Assembly (NCBI GenBank): GCA_047633195.1 | Contig: JBLIEU010000010.1 | Location: 6,803 to 70,802, forward strand | Reading direction: 5' to 3' | DNA: 64,000 nt | Origin: JAKVAV01 sp047633195 | GTDB lineage: Bacteria; Bacteroidota; Bacteroidia; Flavobacteriales_D; Cryomorphaceae | Shown here: piece by piece, positions 9,071 through 18,717 of the stretch | Numbering within the stretch: the first letter of the stretch is position 1 | Layout of the letters: every line of letters begins with the position of its first letter | Program-made: the position numbers and the translations under genes | The notes under the pieces: model-generated | What the model was told of the DNA's origin: nothing | Databases searched by the model: none | What the model saw: the letters and a program-made list of their open reading frames with translations, nothing else

Positions 9071-12000
9071 TTGAGGATATTTTCACTTTTCAAAAAAGTA
9101 CGTTTTCTTCTTTCTTTAACTCACAAGTGGGAATTTCTCTTCTGTTTTGTGGCCATTACTATTTCATTTTCGGCACAAAGCCAGAGCACCCATTTCAGAA
9201 ACTTTGGTATTGCCGAAGGGCTCATTTCCAGTAATGTTGAATCGGTCGTTCAAGATAGTTTAGGATTTATCTGGGTATCTAGTGAATCAGGACTTAGTCG
9301 CTACGACGGTTCGTCTTTTACTCATTACTACAGTGAAGTAGGCGACTCCACAACACTCATGAATAAAAGTGCGGATAATATGCACGTGGACGGGGAGGGG
9401 AGGCTTTGGGTTGGGATGAGGCAAGGTGGCTTGGCGAGATACCTACCCGAAACAGATAATTTTAGGAACTACGCGGTCGCAAAAACAGATACTGGCGAAG
9501 TCTATTTATCGGCTGCCTATTTCTTTTCATCAGATGCAGAGGGTAGCTTCATTGTGCGCACCGCAGATCAGACCACGTTTCGCTACGACGAAGCAGAAGA
9601 CCTTTTTGAGAGTTATTCGCCTTGGAGTCAAATTACGAGCGAGAATCCAGTTGGGCCTTATCCAGTGTTCTTTGATTCCAAATCTCGTTTTTGGGTATCG
9701 ACAATGGAGAATGGTGCACAGTATTTAAAGTCATATAGTATGGCTGACGCTGGCGCGGATGAGATTAAAATTCAAGTGAATGGTTTCGTGAACTGCGCTA
9801 TTGAGTCACCCGAGGGAATTCTTTGGGTAGGAACTCGGGGAGCTGGATTGTATCGCTATGATCTTGAAGGGCATTCAGCGTCGAGGTATTTCCCAGATGT
9901 GAGTTTGGATAGTTTACCGGGCAGTATTATCGAAGATTTGGAACTCGATAAAGAAGGAAATCTTTGGATTGCAACTGAACTGGGATTGGCCTTTATCAAT
10001 CGCGGTCATCTCACGCGAAGTGGCAGAGACGTATCATTCAGTCGACCGAATAATTCGGCTACTGGTATGGAAATAGCCAAGCCCTTCAAGGAAATAGAAT
10101 GCGATACAGGTGGAAGACTCTGGTTTACCACAATGGGTGGAGGTCTCTATCTCAACGATCCACGCTCCATGTCCTATGAATTTGTCACCATGGCGAATGG
10201 CAAGGATGATGAGCCTTTGATCATCAATTCAGTTTACGAGATCGAAGATTCAGAAGGTCGCCAGTGGTATGCTTTGGGGGATAGTTTGCTGCGCTATGAT
10301 CCCATCTCGCATGAAAAAATGTTGATTGATCTTGAACACAACGAAAAACCCCAGGGAGGTTTGAGACCCGTGATGAATCTGTCTTTAGCGGCTGACGAAC
10401 GAATCATGGTGAACTATCAAGGTGGCACCTTCGTTCTTCTCGACCCCAACACTTTTGTTCAAGAGTCCTATTCCAATAAACTCAAAACAATCGTTCCTAG
10501 AGGAGTCTTAACGAGTTATAGAGATTCGCGAGGTGCGATGTGGGTTTCGACTTACCATGGAGTTTTGCGCCACCCAGGAACTGATTTCACTGTATTTGAT
10601 ACCATCGTTTGGGGTTATGATGGAAGAGAAATTATTGAAGATCAGAATGGAATGATTTGGGTGGGATCATGGAATCAAGGAATTATTCGAATTGATCCTG
10701 CAACACTAGATATTAGAAGCTTTGACCCAAATAAATCTGGAGATACGGGATTGATGGGGAGTGATGCTAAAAAACTGGCTGTGAGCCAAGATGGCAGATT
10801 ATGGACGCTCACTTCAAAAGGAATCAACTTTTACAATTTAGAGACAGATCGATTTGAATTTGTTGATCTGTCTGCAAATAATGAACTTCAGCTCACCGAT
10901 TATTTTACTTCAGATATTAATGGAAACTTTTGGTTTAGCTCACTCAAGGGGGTTTTTCATTGGAAACGAAAGACGAAAAAAGTCATGCTTTTGGATTCAG
11001 ATTTCGGACTGCCGCAAGCTGAATTTTATGAAATAAAATCGGCTTCAGATGGCAATATTTACGTTTCCACAAGTCAGGGCTGTCTTCGCTTTAATCCTTC
11101 TCTAGTTCCCGATCCGATTTTACCCAAGGAAGTCTTTTTTACTTCCCTGATCTATGAAAATGAAAGTGGTGAATTTAAAAAGAGTTTGCTTGAGCAAAAA
11201 GAGTTTCAGATTTCACACCTCGAGAATTTTGTAGAGATAAATTTTGCCTCACTTAATTATGAGTTGGAGGGTAAGATCAAATACGAGTACATGCTCGATG
11301 GTGGCTCAGGCGTGTGGGTGGATATAAAACAAGAGACCAAAGTCAGTTTTTTGGACATCACCCACGGAGATTACGATCTCAAAGTGCGAGGAAAAAATGA
11401 CTGGAATGAGTATGGCCCGACATCCATCATTTCTTTTAGTGTAAGCCCTCCGTGGTGGTATTCAAAAATTGCCATCGTCAGTTACGCGATCTTGCTGGTA
11501 ATTGCGATCGTTATTTACAACCGTTTGAGGACGTATCAATTGCGCCGAAGACAGAAATTATTGGAAATTATTGTGGGAGAACGGACAGAAGAAATCAGTC
11601 TAGAGCGAGACCGTTCGGAATCCTTACTTCTGAATATCCTTCCCTCAGAAATTGCCGATGAGCTGAAGCACAAGGGACAAGCTGAAGCCAAGAAGATTGA
11701 TCATGTCACCGTTCTTTTTACTGATTTTAAAGGGTTTACTCAGTACTCTGAAAAGGTAAGTCCTGAAGCTTTAGTCCAAGGTCTTCACGAGAGTTTCACG
11801 GCTTTTGATCAAATTATGACTACCCATGGTGTTGAAAAAATCAAGACCATCGGAGATGCCTACATGGCGGCGGGTGGTTTGCCTACGCCCAATGAAACGC
11901 ACCCGCAAGATGTCCTTGAGGCTGCCTTTGAAATAAGAGATTTCATTGAAAAAGTCAAAGCAAAAAAAATCAAGAATGGCTTGCCATTTTTTGAGATTAG

Positions 12001-12253
12001 AATCGGCGTACACACGGGCCCGGTTGTTGCAGGAATTGTAGGGGTAAAAAAATTCAGTTACGACATTTGGGGTGATACCGTAAACACGGCTTCTCGGATG
12101 GAGAGTAGCGGTAAAGAAGGGAAAGTCAATATCTCAGAGGCGACCTATAAATTAGTCAAGAATATGAACCAATACTATTTTGAGTCCCGCGGCAAAGTAA
12201 AAGCTAAAGGGAAAGGAGAGTTGGAGATGTTCTTTGTTGAGAAAGGGAAATAG
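9071..12253 (+). CDS. Beta-propeller receptor fused to class III adenylate cyclase
   Basis: A 1060-residue membrane protein. A TTG at 9071 is the only plausible start: a TAA lies four codons upstream and no ATG precedes the signal segment that ends SFSAQSQS. Periplasmic two-component-regulator propeller repeats fill about residues 45-690 (for example SLGFIWVSSESGLSRYDG and GILWVGTRGAGLYRYD), then a Y_Y_Y domain, a transmembrane helix near 800-818, a short coiled linker and a cyclase domain from about 855. Metal aspartates are Asp885 (LFTDFKGF) and Asp929 (KTIGDAYM). Lys925 and Asp998 (YDIWG) are the adenine-selecting pair, so the product should be cAMP rather than cGMP. Propellers of this kind usually sit on histidine kinases or HTCS regulators; here a cyclic-nucleotide output replaces them. 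Confidence 0.88.
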   Translation: MRIFSLFKKVRFLLSLTHKWEFLFCFVAITISFSAQSQSTHFRNFGIAEGLISSNVESVVQDSLGFIWVSSESGLSRYDGSSFTHYYSEVGDSTTLMNKSADNMHVDGEGRLWVGMRQGGLARYLPETDNFRNYAVAKTDTGEVYLSAAYFFSSDAEGSFIVRTADQTTFRYDEAEDLFESYSPWSQITSENPVGPYPVFFDSKSRFWVSTMENGAQYLKSYSMADAGADEIKIQVNGFVNCAIESPEGILWVGTRGAGLYRYDLEGHSASRYFPDVSLDSLPGSIIEDLELDKEGNLWIATELGLAFINRGHLTRSGRDVSFSRPNNSATGMEIAKPFKEIECDTGGRLWFTTMGGGLYLNDPRSMSYEFVTMANGKDDEPLIINSVYEIEDSEGRQWYALGDSLLRYDPISHEKMLIDLEHNEKPQGGLRPVMNLSLAADERIMVNYQGGTFVLLDPNTFVQESYSNKLKTIVPRGVLTSYRDSRGAMWVSTYHGVLRHPGTDFTVFDTIVWGYDGREIIEDQNGMIWVGSWNQGIIRIDPATLDIRSFDPNKSGDTGLMGSDAKKLAVSQDGRLWTLTSKGINFYNLETDRFEFVDLSANNELQLTDYFTSDINGNFWFSSLKGVFHWKRKTKKVMLLDSDFGLPQAEFYEIKSASDGNIYVSTSQGCLRFNPSLVPDPILPKEVFFTSLIYENESGEFKKSLLEQKEFQISHLENFVEINFASLNYELEGKIKYEYMLDGGSGVWVDIKQETKVSFLDITHGDYDLKVRGKNDWNEYGPTSIISFSVSPPWWYSKIAIVSYAILLVIAIVIYNRLRTYQLRRRQKLLEIIVGERTEEISLERDRSESLLLNILPSEIADELKHKGQAEAKKIDHVTVLFTDFKGFTQYSEKVSPEALVQGLHESFTAFDQIMTTHGVEKIKTIGDAYMAAGGLPTPNETHPQDVLEAAFEIRDFIEKVKAKKIKNGLPFFEIRIGVHTGPVVAGIVGVKKFSYDIWGDTVNTASRMESSGKEGKVNISEATYKLVKNMNQYYFESRGKVKAKGKGELEMFFVEKGK

Positions 12254-12270
12254 GTGCATAGGAGAGATGT

Positions 12271-12845
12271 CTACTTCGCTAGATTTATTTCAGGCTGCTT
12301 TTTCTTCCGCAATGCATTGACATGCATAAATCCCATTAGAAGATAAATAAAGAAGGGCCCTAGTCCGAATCTTATCATAATATTTTCCCACTCTGGTGTT
12401 GTCAAGTTCGATTCGTTCAGTTTTTTCAGAGCGAGTTATAGGGCCTCAGATTGATCGCTTATCGACATCTCTAATCTAGCAAAGAGAGCAGTGCCCAAAT
12501 AGGAAAATAAGTATTTGAGCGGGTAGATGCAAAAGAGCAGCAGGAAGAAAAAAGAATGGTCAGTATTTTCATAGGCCAGTCCCTCATTCCATAGTATAGA
12601 AAGAAGTTATTGTCATTCCAAATGCCTAAAAGCAAGAGGATGCAGAAGATAAACACGTTGAAACCGTGCATCGATGCTTCGAGTTCTACATAGGTTGTAG
12701 GCGCCTCAGAAGCTATAAATAAGAGGGTAATGGAAAATCCGAAAACTGCATCAGCAAGGTTTTCGAGTCGGCTGGTCACAGCACTCCAGTAGCGGAAGCC
12801 TGTTCCCGAAATTTTTTGTCTTCTCTTCTAAGCTTTCGATAACAT
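12271..12845 (-). pseudogene. TMEM175-family (DUF1211) potassium channel, decayed
   Basis: Reverse-strand pieces spell a TMEM175 protein: a start-like MLSKA then TAG, next ISGTGFRYWSAVTSRLENLA running into DAVFGFSITLLF (helix 1 with the family motif RLE-ADAVFGF), further helices up to MKILT, then a frame change in the A/T run near 12545-12556 to FFFLLLFCIYPLKYLFSYLG, an in-frame TAA at 12436-12438, and finally LNESNLTTPEWENIMIRFGL through a last helix to a stop at 12271-12273. At least three lesions in about 190 codons argue for real decay rather than one sequencing error. Intact relatives form tetrameric cation channels. Confidence 0.7.
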
Positions 12846-12888
12846 CAAGTCGGTTTTCTCTTGAACTGACTAAGGGCCAATTCTTAAT

Positions 12889-13710
12889 TTATTCAGACAC
12901 TACGAGAATGGAGATTCCCCTGTCGTTATTGATGAGGTTTTCCCGATCTACTGATGAGATAAAGGAGAGATTTCCGCTATCGTTTGCCATTACGGCGATC
13001 ATTTTAGCGCCTATTTTCTCTGCGTACTTTATTGTTTGATTGGCAAATCCAACAGAGAACTCCGTCATTTCTTCCCTCACACGTTCATTAGATATTCCCT
13101 CTTGGGTAAAAAACACTTCGGCTTTTTCAATGTTTTTATGGATGCTTTTGCTGATTTCGGAAGCGGGCCGATTGATCGAATAGAAGTGAACGTCGGCATT
13201 AAAATGGCTGGCTAGCATGGCTACCGAATTCACTTTATTCTCAAATTTTTCGTGACCTCCAAAAGGGAATACTATACTGGTGATTCCTGATTTGGCATCA
13301 ACTACGTCAGGAACTGTCAACACCGGAGCAGGAGACCTTTCGGCTATCTTTAAAGCATCGGCGCCAAAAAGTTTTTGCCTGATTCCCCTCGAGCCATGGG
13401 TCCCCATCACGACCAATACAATTTCGGGCTCTGAAGCCGCCGCAGGGATAGCTGTTAATATACTGCCCTCTTCAATGCTGTAATTGGCTGTTACGGCATG
13501 CTCAACCATCGCGCTCTGGCACAATTCGTCGAGGTACTCCTCTAATTGATCTAAAGTTTTGTTTTTTTCTTTGAGAAGTTTTTCTGTTCCTCCACCTTTG
13601 ATATGCAAAAGCTCAACCTGTTGGTTGCCAACTGCTGATATTTGGCAAGCGAGTTCAAATGCATTTTCAGCTGCAGACGAGAAATCAGTAGGAACTAATA
13701 TTTTGTTCAT
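12889..13710 (-). CDS. Universal stress protein, tandem UspA domains
   Basis: A 273-residue protein with two UspA folds. The first (about 1-140) begins MNKILVPTDFSSAAENAFEL and keeps the ATP-binding signature GTHGSRG followed after eight residues by GADALKIAERSPAPVLTVP. The second (about 145-273) has lost the glycine-rich loop (VMANDSGNLSFISS), as is common in tandem Usp proteins of this phylum. Soluble, cytoplasmic stress protein of undefined biochemical role. It lies in a stretch of stress-linked genes (otsAB, osmC) and 44 bases from the decayed channel gene. Confidence 0.88.
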   Translation of the reverse strand: MNKILVPTDFSSAAENAFELACQISAVGNQQVELLHIKGGGTEKLLKEKNKTLDQLEEYLDELCQSAMVEHAVTANYSIEEGSILTAIPAAASEPEIVLVVMGTHGSRGIRQKLFGADALKIAERSPAPVLTVPDVVDAKSGITSIVFPFGGHEKFENKVNSVAMLASHFNADVHFYSINRPASEISKSIHKNIEKAEVFFTQEGISNERVREEMTEFSVGFANQTIKYAEKIGAKMIAVMANDSGNLSFISSVDRENLINNDRGISILVVSE

Positions 13711-13844
13711 GAATATTGTATTTCAGCGCTAAAAGTGCGAAGTTTTTTTGAATCAGATGACGAATAGATTGCTAGAGAATTGCGTTGGAATAGGAAACTA
13801 TTAACTTAGGCACGCAGTATAGTAAGCGACGACTCAACTTTTGA

Positions 13845-14420
13845 ATGATAAAATACAAGCACATTTACGATAATATCTTCACAAGGCTTGAAGAGGATCT
13901 CGATCAGAACTTGACTTACCATACTTTGGAGCATACCCAATTGGTCATCAATTGGGCGAGGGAAATTGCCAATATTGAGGGAGTCAACGAACGTGAATTC
14001 ATACTCATTGAAATCGCAGCACTTTACCACGATTGCGGGTTTTTGATCTCTCGCGAAGAGCATGAGAAGCGAGGTTGTGAATTGGCGAGAGTCGAACTTG
14101 CAGAGGAGGATTTCACCGACGATGAAATAAAGTCCATTTGCGGGATGATCATGGCAACAAAGATTCCACAGACACCTACCAATCAGATGGAAAGAGTGCT
14201 AGTGGATGCCGATTTGTATTACCTAGGGACGAAGGATTATGATAAATATTCGAATTTTCTCTACGCAGAATTGAAATTTTTCAATCACGCACTGAGCGAT
14301 GAGGACTGGAAACAGATTCAAATTAAGTTTCTAGAGACCCATCAATATACTACTGACTTCGCCAAGAATCATTTGGAGCCCGCCAAGAAGTTACACCTTG
14401 AGAGAATCAAAAAATCATAA
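13845..14420 (+). CDS. HD-domain phosphohydrolase
   Basis: A 191-residue single-domain protein. Metal ligands of the HD superfamily are present: His in YHTLEH (about residue 26-30), the HD pair in ALYHDCGF (about 64-68), and the distal Asp in VDADLYYLG (about 125). It resembles small Bacteroidota HD proteins of unknown substrate; nucleotide or signalling-nucleotide hydrolysis is typical of the fold but not shown here. Divergent from the Usp gene across a 134-bp gap, so they could share a regulatory region. Confidence 0.75.
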   Translation: MIKYKHIYDNIFTRLEEDLDQNLTYHTLEHTQLVINWAREIANIEGVNEREFILIEIAALYHDCGFLISREEHEKRGCELARVELAEEDFTDDEIKSICGMIMATKIPQTPTNQMERVLVDADLYYLGTKDYDKYSNFLYAELKFFNHALSDEDWKQIQIKFLETHQYTTDFAKNHLEPAKKLHLERIKKS

Positions 14421-14500
14421 CAAGAGATGAGAATAGCTCAAATTCTGAATCTGATTCTCACAGAGAGGGTGATTCAGGATTAATTTTCATTGAAAAGCAC

Positions 14501-15316
14501 GTGGTGCCGAGCTCCGCCCAAATACGTTTGAGCGATTACGCTGTCGCCAAATTCGAATCATTGCCCTCTCGAAAGAGCGTGAAAAAAGCCATCAAGCGAG
14601 GACTCCTTTTGGTAAACGGTGAAACATCAGAAACAGGACATTGGGTAAATGAAGGCGAGATTCTCACCGTGATCAACGACCAAACGCCCCGCCCTATTTA
14701 TGAACGATCCATTCAAGTTATTTACGAGGATGACCATATAGCTGCGGTGCAGAAACCCGCCGATCTCCCCGTGAGCGGAAACTCATTTCGCACACTTCAG
14801 AATGCGCTTTCATTCAATTTAGTTGCCTCTTCTCAAAAGGATGCTTTAACCGTTCCGCGGCCTGTTCACCGTCTTGATCGACTAACAGGTGGTGTTATTC
14901 TGATTGCAAAAACACTGAGCGCCGCCGCCCATTTAGGAAGTCAATTTGAAAACCGAACAGTAGTAAAGACTTATCTAGCTTGGGTTTCTGGCGCTATCGA
15001 ATCAGGGATGATTTTTGAAAACCCGATCGAAGGAAAAGAAGCCATTACTGAAATTGAACCAGTCAGAAGCCTTAATCACCGTCGATTTTCTGAGCTTACA
15101 TTGGTGGAAGCCAAACCAAAAACGGGTAGGAGAAATCAAATAAGAATCCATTTATCTGACACAGGCTGCCCCATCTTGGGTGATATGAAGTTCAGCGGCC
15201 TTAAATCAGGAAAGGGACTCTTTCTGTTTGCGAAGAAGATCTCTTTCGTTCATCCATTTTCGAATGAGAAGCTAGAAATCGAAGCACAAGTTCCGAAGAA
15301 ATTTGAATTGGGTTAA
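14501..15316 (+). CDS. RluA-family RNA pseudouridine synthase
   Basis: A 271-residue protein with an N-terminal S4-like RNA-binding segment (RKSVKKAIKRGLLLVNG, about residues 22-40) and a pseudouridine synthase domain whose catalytic Asp sits in PVHRLDRLTGG. KPKTGRRNQIRIHL and DTGCPILGD are further family motifs. It isomerises uridines in rRNA or tRNA; the target cannot be told from sequence. The start is uncertain: the coding frame remains open upstream through FIEKHVVP, which resembles the N-terminus of relatives, but contains no ATG. GTG at 14501 is the most conservative choice. Confidence 0.82.
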   Translation: MVPSSAQIRLSDYAVAKFESLPSRKSVKKAIKRGLLLVNGETSETGHWVNEGEILTVINDQTPRPIYERSIQVIYEDDHIAAVQKPADLPVSGNSFRTLQNALSFNLVASSQKDALTVPRPVHRLDRLTGGVILIAKTLSAAAHLGSQFENRTVVKTYLAWVSGAIESGMIFENPIEGKEAITEIEPVRSLNHRRFSELTLVEAKPKTGRRNQIRIHLSDTGCPILGDMKFSGLKSGKGLFLFAKKISFVHPFSNEKLEIEAQVPKKFELG

Positions 15317-15330
15317 GCCTCAATCACTCT

Positions 15331-15855
15331 TTATTCAAATCGAATAAAGTCCACTTCTAAAAGAAAAGGATCTTCCTTTTTGTCGCTTTTAATTATTCCC
15401 ATTCGGATAATTGAGGCAAGATCATCTTTCGAAATCTTGTCTCCCGTTTTATCACCTATTCTCCATTCGTCAAAGTCACCTATGCCAATACTGGTTTCTT
15501 GCCAATCTTTGGTCGGAGTGAATTCTGCTTTGTAAAAAGGCATGTAGAATGGTTCGGAGGTTTTAAGTCTAAAGCCAAAGGTACCGCCGAATCCACGGTG
15601 TCTGATCGTTAGCTTTTTGTACTTCGAAAGATCAAACTCTCCTCTTGGCCCTTGAAATGAGGCGAACCCTCCATTGTTCGCTAGGCTCAATATGCCTTCG
15701 AAAATTACTGAAGTTTCGGTGTAATCAAGCTTGCTTTGAGAAAGCCCACCCATAACGCCGTCGTTGACGACAGTCCAGTTATTTGTGTCTGCTTTGTTAA
15801 AGTCCAATAAATAGGATGAAGTAATTATTGTCAGGAGGAGTAAAAGCGCTTGCAT
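15331..15855 (-). CDS. CIA30 family protein, secreted
   Basis: A 174-residue protein from the ATG at 15855, with a short hydrophobic export signal (MQALLLLLTIITSSYLL) and a CIA30 domain covering the rest: WTVVNDGVMGGLSQS, FASFQGPRGEFDLS and FRLKTSEPF are characteristic. The fold is a carbohydrate-binding-like beta sandwich named after complex I assembly factor 30; bacterial members have no established role in complex I. Convergent with the rluA-type gene, leaving 14 bases between the stops. Confidence 0.82.
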   Translation of the reverse strand: MQALLLLLTIITSSYLLDFNKADTNNWTVVNDGVMGGLSQSKLDYTETSVIFEGILSLANNGGFASFQGPRGEFDLSKYKKLTIRHRGFGGTFGFRLKTSEPFYMPFYKAEFTPTKDWQETSIGIGDFDEWRIGDKTGDKISKDDLASIIRMGIIKSDKKEDPFLLEVDFIRFE

Positions 15856-15939
15856 AAATACCAAACAAGCTAAATGGTCAACTGTTCTAAATCAGTTGCA
15901 TTTGGGTATTTCCCGCTCCTTCTGCTCTATCGAAGTTTC

Positions 15940-16394
15940 TCATATTAAGAACACACTTTACGGTAAAATCTATTGCTCTCAAAATAAGTCCGATTGTGGC
16001 GATGATTATTTGACCAAGCCGTTTGGCACGGAAGTTCTGTTGCTGAAAATTGAAGCCATATTGGGCAGAAGGAGTTTCAAAGTTGCAAGAGAAGAGAAAA
16101 TCAGCATTGGAAATTTCGAGTATTTTCCTACAAAATGAGAACTTGTCTTCCTTGGTGAAACCATCAAACTTTCGCCAAAAGAGAATGCTCTCTTGGAGCT
16201 CCTCCTCAAATATGTCAACCGCGTTATGTCTCGCTCGGAAGCTTTGGGGAAGTGAAGATTAATTTACCATTAGGAGTATGGATGTATATGTAACGAAGCT
16301 TCGCAAAAAGCTTAGCATGGATGCTGGAATTGGTATTGAAAACATCCATGGAACTGGCTATATCCTCCAAGTCACTGAGGAAAAGGCACGCTGA
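15940..16394 (+). pseudogene. OmpR-family response regulator, decayed
   Basis: The forward strand holds the end of a receiver domain (GDDYLTKPFGTEVLLLKIEA), a linker (ISIGNFEYFPTK), an in-frame TGA at 16136-16138, then in the same frame the start of an OmpR winged helix (ELVFLGETIKLSPKENALLE through VNRVMSRSEAL). After a one-base frame change near 16247 the wing continues, interrupted by a TAA, as RSMDVYVTKLRKKLS and IENIHGTGYILQV to a stop at 16392-16394. The first half of the receiver, including the phosphoacceptor Asp, is gone. No partner histidine kinase is nearby. Confidence 0.75.
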
Positions 16395-16533
16395 TTCTTC
16401 GGTCTCTTTTATGCAAAGTTTCCATCCAAAGCCTAGCTTCTTTGCACATGTCGAATAAGCAAGATTGTTTTGGGTGACTCGTGAAGGTATTCCAGCCTGA
16501 ACATTTATTATTCCATTGAAATCCCCCAGCATT

Positions 16534-18717
16534 ATGTCTAAAACCATTATAGTATCAAACCGTCTTCCCGTAAGAATTGAAAAGGACGGTGACCAATTAA
16601 GCTATAAATCTAGTGAGGGCGGACTTGCTACTGGTTTGGGTTCTATTTATAAGGAGGGGAATAATATCTGGATTGGATGGCCTGGCGCTTCTTTTGACAC
16701 GGAAGAACTGAAGGAAGAAGTTTCGAGTGGACTGGCAGAAGAGAGCATGAGACCCGTTTTTCTGACCGAAGATGAAGTGGAGTCATTTTATTTAGGTTTT
16801 AGCAATCAAACCCTGTGGCCAGCTTTTCATTACTTCATCCAATACATAGATTATAGGGACGATAACTGGGAGAGCTATTGTCGAGTAAACGAAAAGTTTG
16901 CAGAGGCAATATCTCAAAATCTCAACGAGGATGATACCGTTTGGATTCACGACTACCAGCTGATGCTTGTGCCTGAATTGCTGAGGAAAAGTCATCCAAA
17001 TATCACCATCGGGTTTTATCAGCACATTCCATTTCCCTCTTATGAAGTATTCAGAACGCTCCCTTGGCGCAGGGAATTGCTGGAGGGAGTCCTTGGCTCA
17101 GATTACATTGCCTTCCACACATATGATGATATGCGGCACTTTTTGAGTTGTGTGCATCGATTGGTAGGATATCCTTACCAAGGCAATGAAATTCAAACCA
17201 AGAGTAGGATAGTCGTTGCAGATTCACTTCCCATGGGGATTGATTACAAAAAGTACGAAGAAAACTCTCGTCATCCCGAAGCACTAGAAAGAGAAGAGAG
17301 ATACCGAGAATCCTTGGGAGATCAGCGTCTTATTTTATCAATGGATAGGCTTGACTATTCAAAAGGAATCCCACGCCGTTTGAAAGCATTCGACGTTTTT
17401 TTGGAAACCTATCCTGAATATAAGGAGCAAGTGTCCTTGATGCTCATCGTAGTGCCTTCAAGAGATAAAGTTCCGAATTACCAATCCCTCAAAGAGCAAG
17501 TAGATGAGCTCGTGGGCAAAATCAACAGCAAACATGGAAGGATAAGCTGGACACCTATTCATTATTTCTACCGCAGCTATCCGTTCCGAGCTTTGGGTGC
17601 ATTTTACAGAATGTGTGACGTGGCGATGATCACGCCACTTCGAGATGGAATGAACTTGGTTTGCAAAGAATATGTGGCTTCTCGAGAAAACCAAGACGGC
17701 GTTTTGATCTTGAGTGAGATGGCGGGTGCTTCCAAAGAGCTTTCTGATGCAGTACTTGTCAATCCGACCAACCAAAAACAAATGGTTGAAGCCTTAAAGT
17801 TGGCTCTTGAAATGAGTGTCGAAGAACAGCGGGCTCGGATGAAATTAATGCAGGCAACGGTCAAGAAATACAACATTTTCAATTGGGTAAATCTCTTTTT
17901 TAATAACCTCCAAATTGCAAAGGACAATCAAAAAGCCAGAGCAGTATTAAAATTGGAGGGAGCGAAGGAAAAAGCCATGATGGAGAAGTACCGAAGTGCT
18001 GACAAAAGATTGATTCTTTTGGATTATGACGGAACCCTGGTCGAATTCAATGAAGATCCTGAGGCCTGTTCTCCCGATGCAGATTTAGTTGATGCATTGA
18101 CCGAACTCGGAAAATTGAAACAGAATAAGATTGTAATCATCAGTGGGCGCAAAAAGGAAACGCTAGGGGCTTGGCTTAATAAATTGCCCGTTGACCTAGT
18201 CGGTGAACACGGCATGTGGTCCAAAGAAGAAGGCGGAAACTGGATTCAAAACGGCGGAAATACTGACACAGAATGGAAGGAAGAGTCCATGGATATCATG
18301 AACTTTTATGTAGATCGAACGCCTGGATCATTTGTTGAGGAAAAAAGCCATTCGCTGGCTTGGCATTACCGAAAGGTTGAAAAAGGGCTTGGTGAGGTGA
18401 GAAAGAGCGAATTGACGAGTCATCTAAAACACATGATGAATGAGCGCGGATTTCACGTTTTGGACGGAGACCATGTGATCGAATTAAAGCCTGATTACAC
18501 GAACAAAGGAAAAGTGGCAAGGCAAATTTCCGACCAGCATCAGCCCGACTTTACTATTTGTGTGGGAGATGATACCACGGACGAGTATATGTTTGAGGCG
18601 TTGCCAAACGAAGCGTTCACCATCAAAGTGGGCATTGGCTCTAGCCACGCCCGATTTGGATTGGAATCAGTGAAAGAGGTAAGAGCTCTATTAGACAGAC
18701 TTATTAGTCTAGGATAG
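16534..18717 (+). CDS. otsAB: Bifunctional trehalose-6-phosphate synthase/phosphatase
   Basis: A 727-residue cytoplasmic enzyme from the ATG at 16534. The N-terminal 470 residues are a GT20 synthase (IIVSNRLPVRIE, GGLATGLGS, HDYQLMLVPELLR, GFYQHIPFPSYEVFRTLPWR, ending in PLRDGMNLVCKE) that joins UDP-glucose and glucose-6-phosphate. The last 230 residues are a HAD phosphatase with LLDYDGTLV (motif I), IISGR and GDDTTDEYMF (motif III). Together they make trehalose, an osmo- and desiccation protectant. The 3' end overlaps the convergent GH15 gene by 9 bases, and that neighbour may turn over glucosides such as trehalose. Confidence 0.92.
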   Translation: MSKTIIVSNRLPVRIEKDGDQLSYKSSEGGLATGLGSIYKEGNNIWIGWPGASFDTEELKEEVSSGLAEESMRPVFLTEDEVESFYLGFSNQTLWPAFHYFIQYIDYRDDNWESYCRVNEKFAEAISQNLNEDDTVWIHDYQLMLVPELLRKSHPNITIGFYQHIPFPSYEVFRTLPWRRELLEGVLGSDYIAFHTYDDMRHFLSCVHRLVGYPYQGNEIQTKSRIVVADSLPMGIDYKKYEENSRHPEALEREERYRESLGDQRLILSMDRLDYSKGIPRRLKAFDVFLETYPEYKEQVSLMLIVVPSRDKVPNYQSLKEQVDELVGKINSKHGRISWTPIHYFYRSYPFRALGAFYRMCDVAMITPLRDGMNLVCKEYVASRENQDGVLILSEMAGASKELSDAVLVNPTNQKQMVEALKLALEMSVEEQRARMKLMQATVKKYNIFNWVNLFFNNLQIAKDNQKARAVLKLEGAKEKAMMEKYRSADKRLILLDYDGTLVEFNEDPEACSPDADLVDALTELGKLKQNKIVIISGRKKETLGAWLNKLPVDLVGEHGMWSKEEGGNWIQNGGNTDTEWKEESMDIMNFYVDRTPGSFVEEKSHSLAWHYRKVEKGLGEVRKSELTSHLKHMMNERGFHVLDGDHVIELKPDYTNKGKVARQISDQHQPDFTICVGDDTTDEYMFEALPNEAFTIKVGIGSSHARFGLESVKEVRALLDRLISLG

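Noticed and set aside
16224..16547. Minus-strand frame of 107 codons over the otsAB upstream region
   Set aside because: It lies antisense to the response-regulator remnant and lacks protein-like features.
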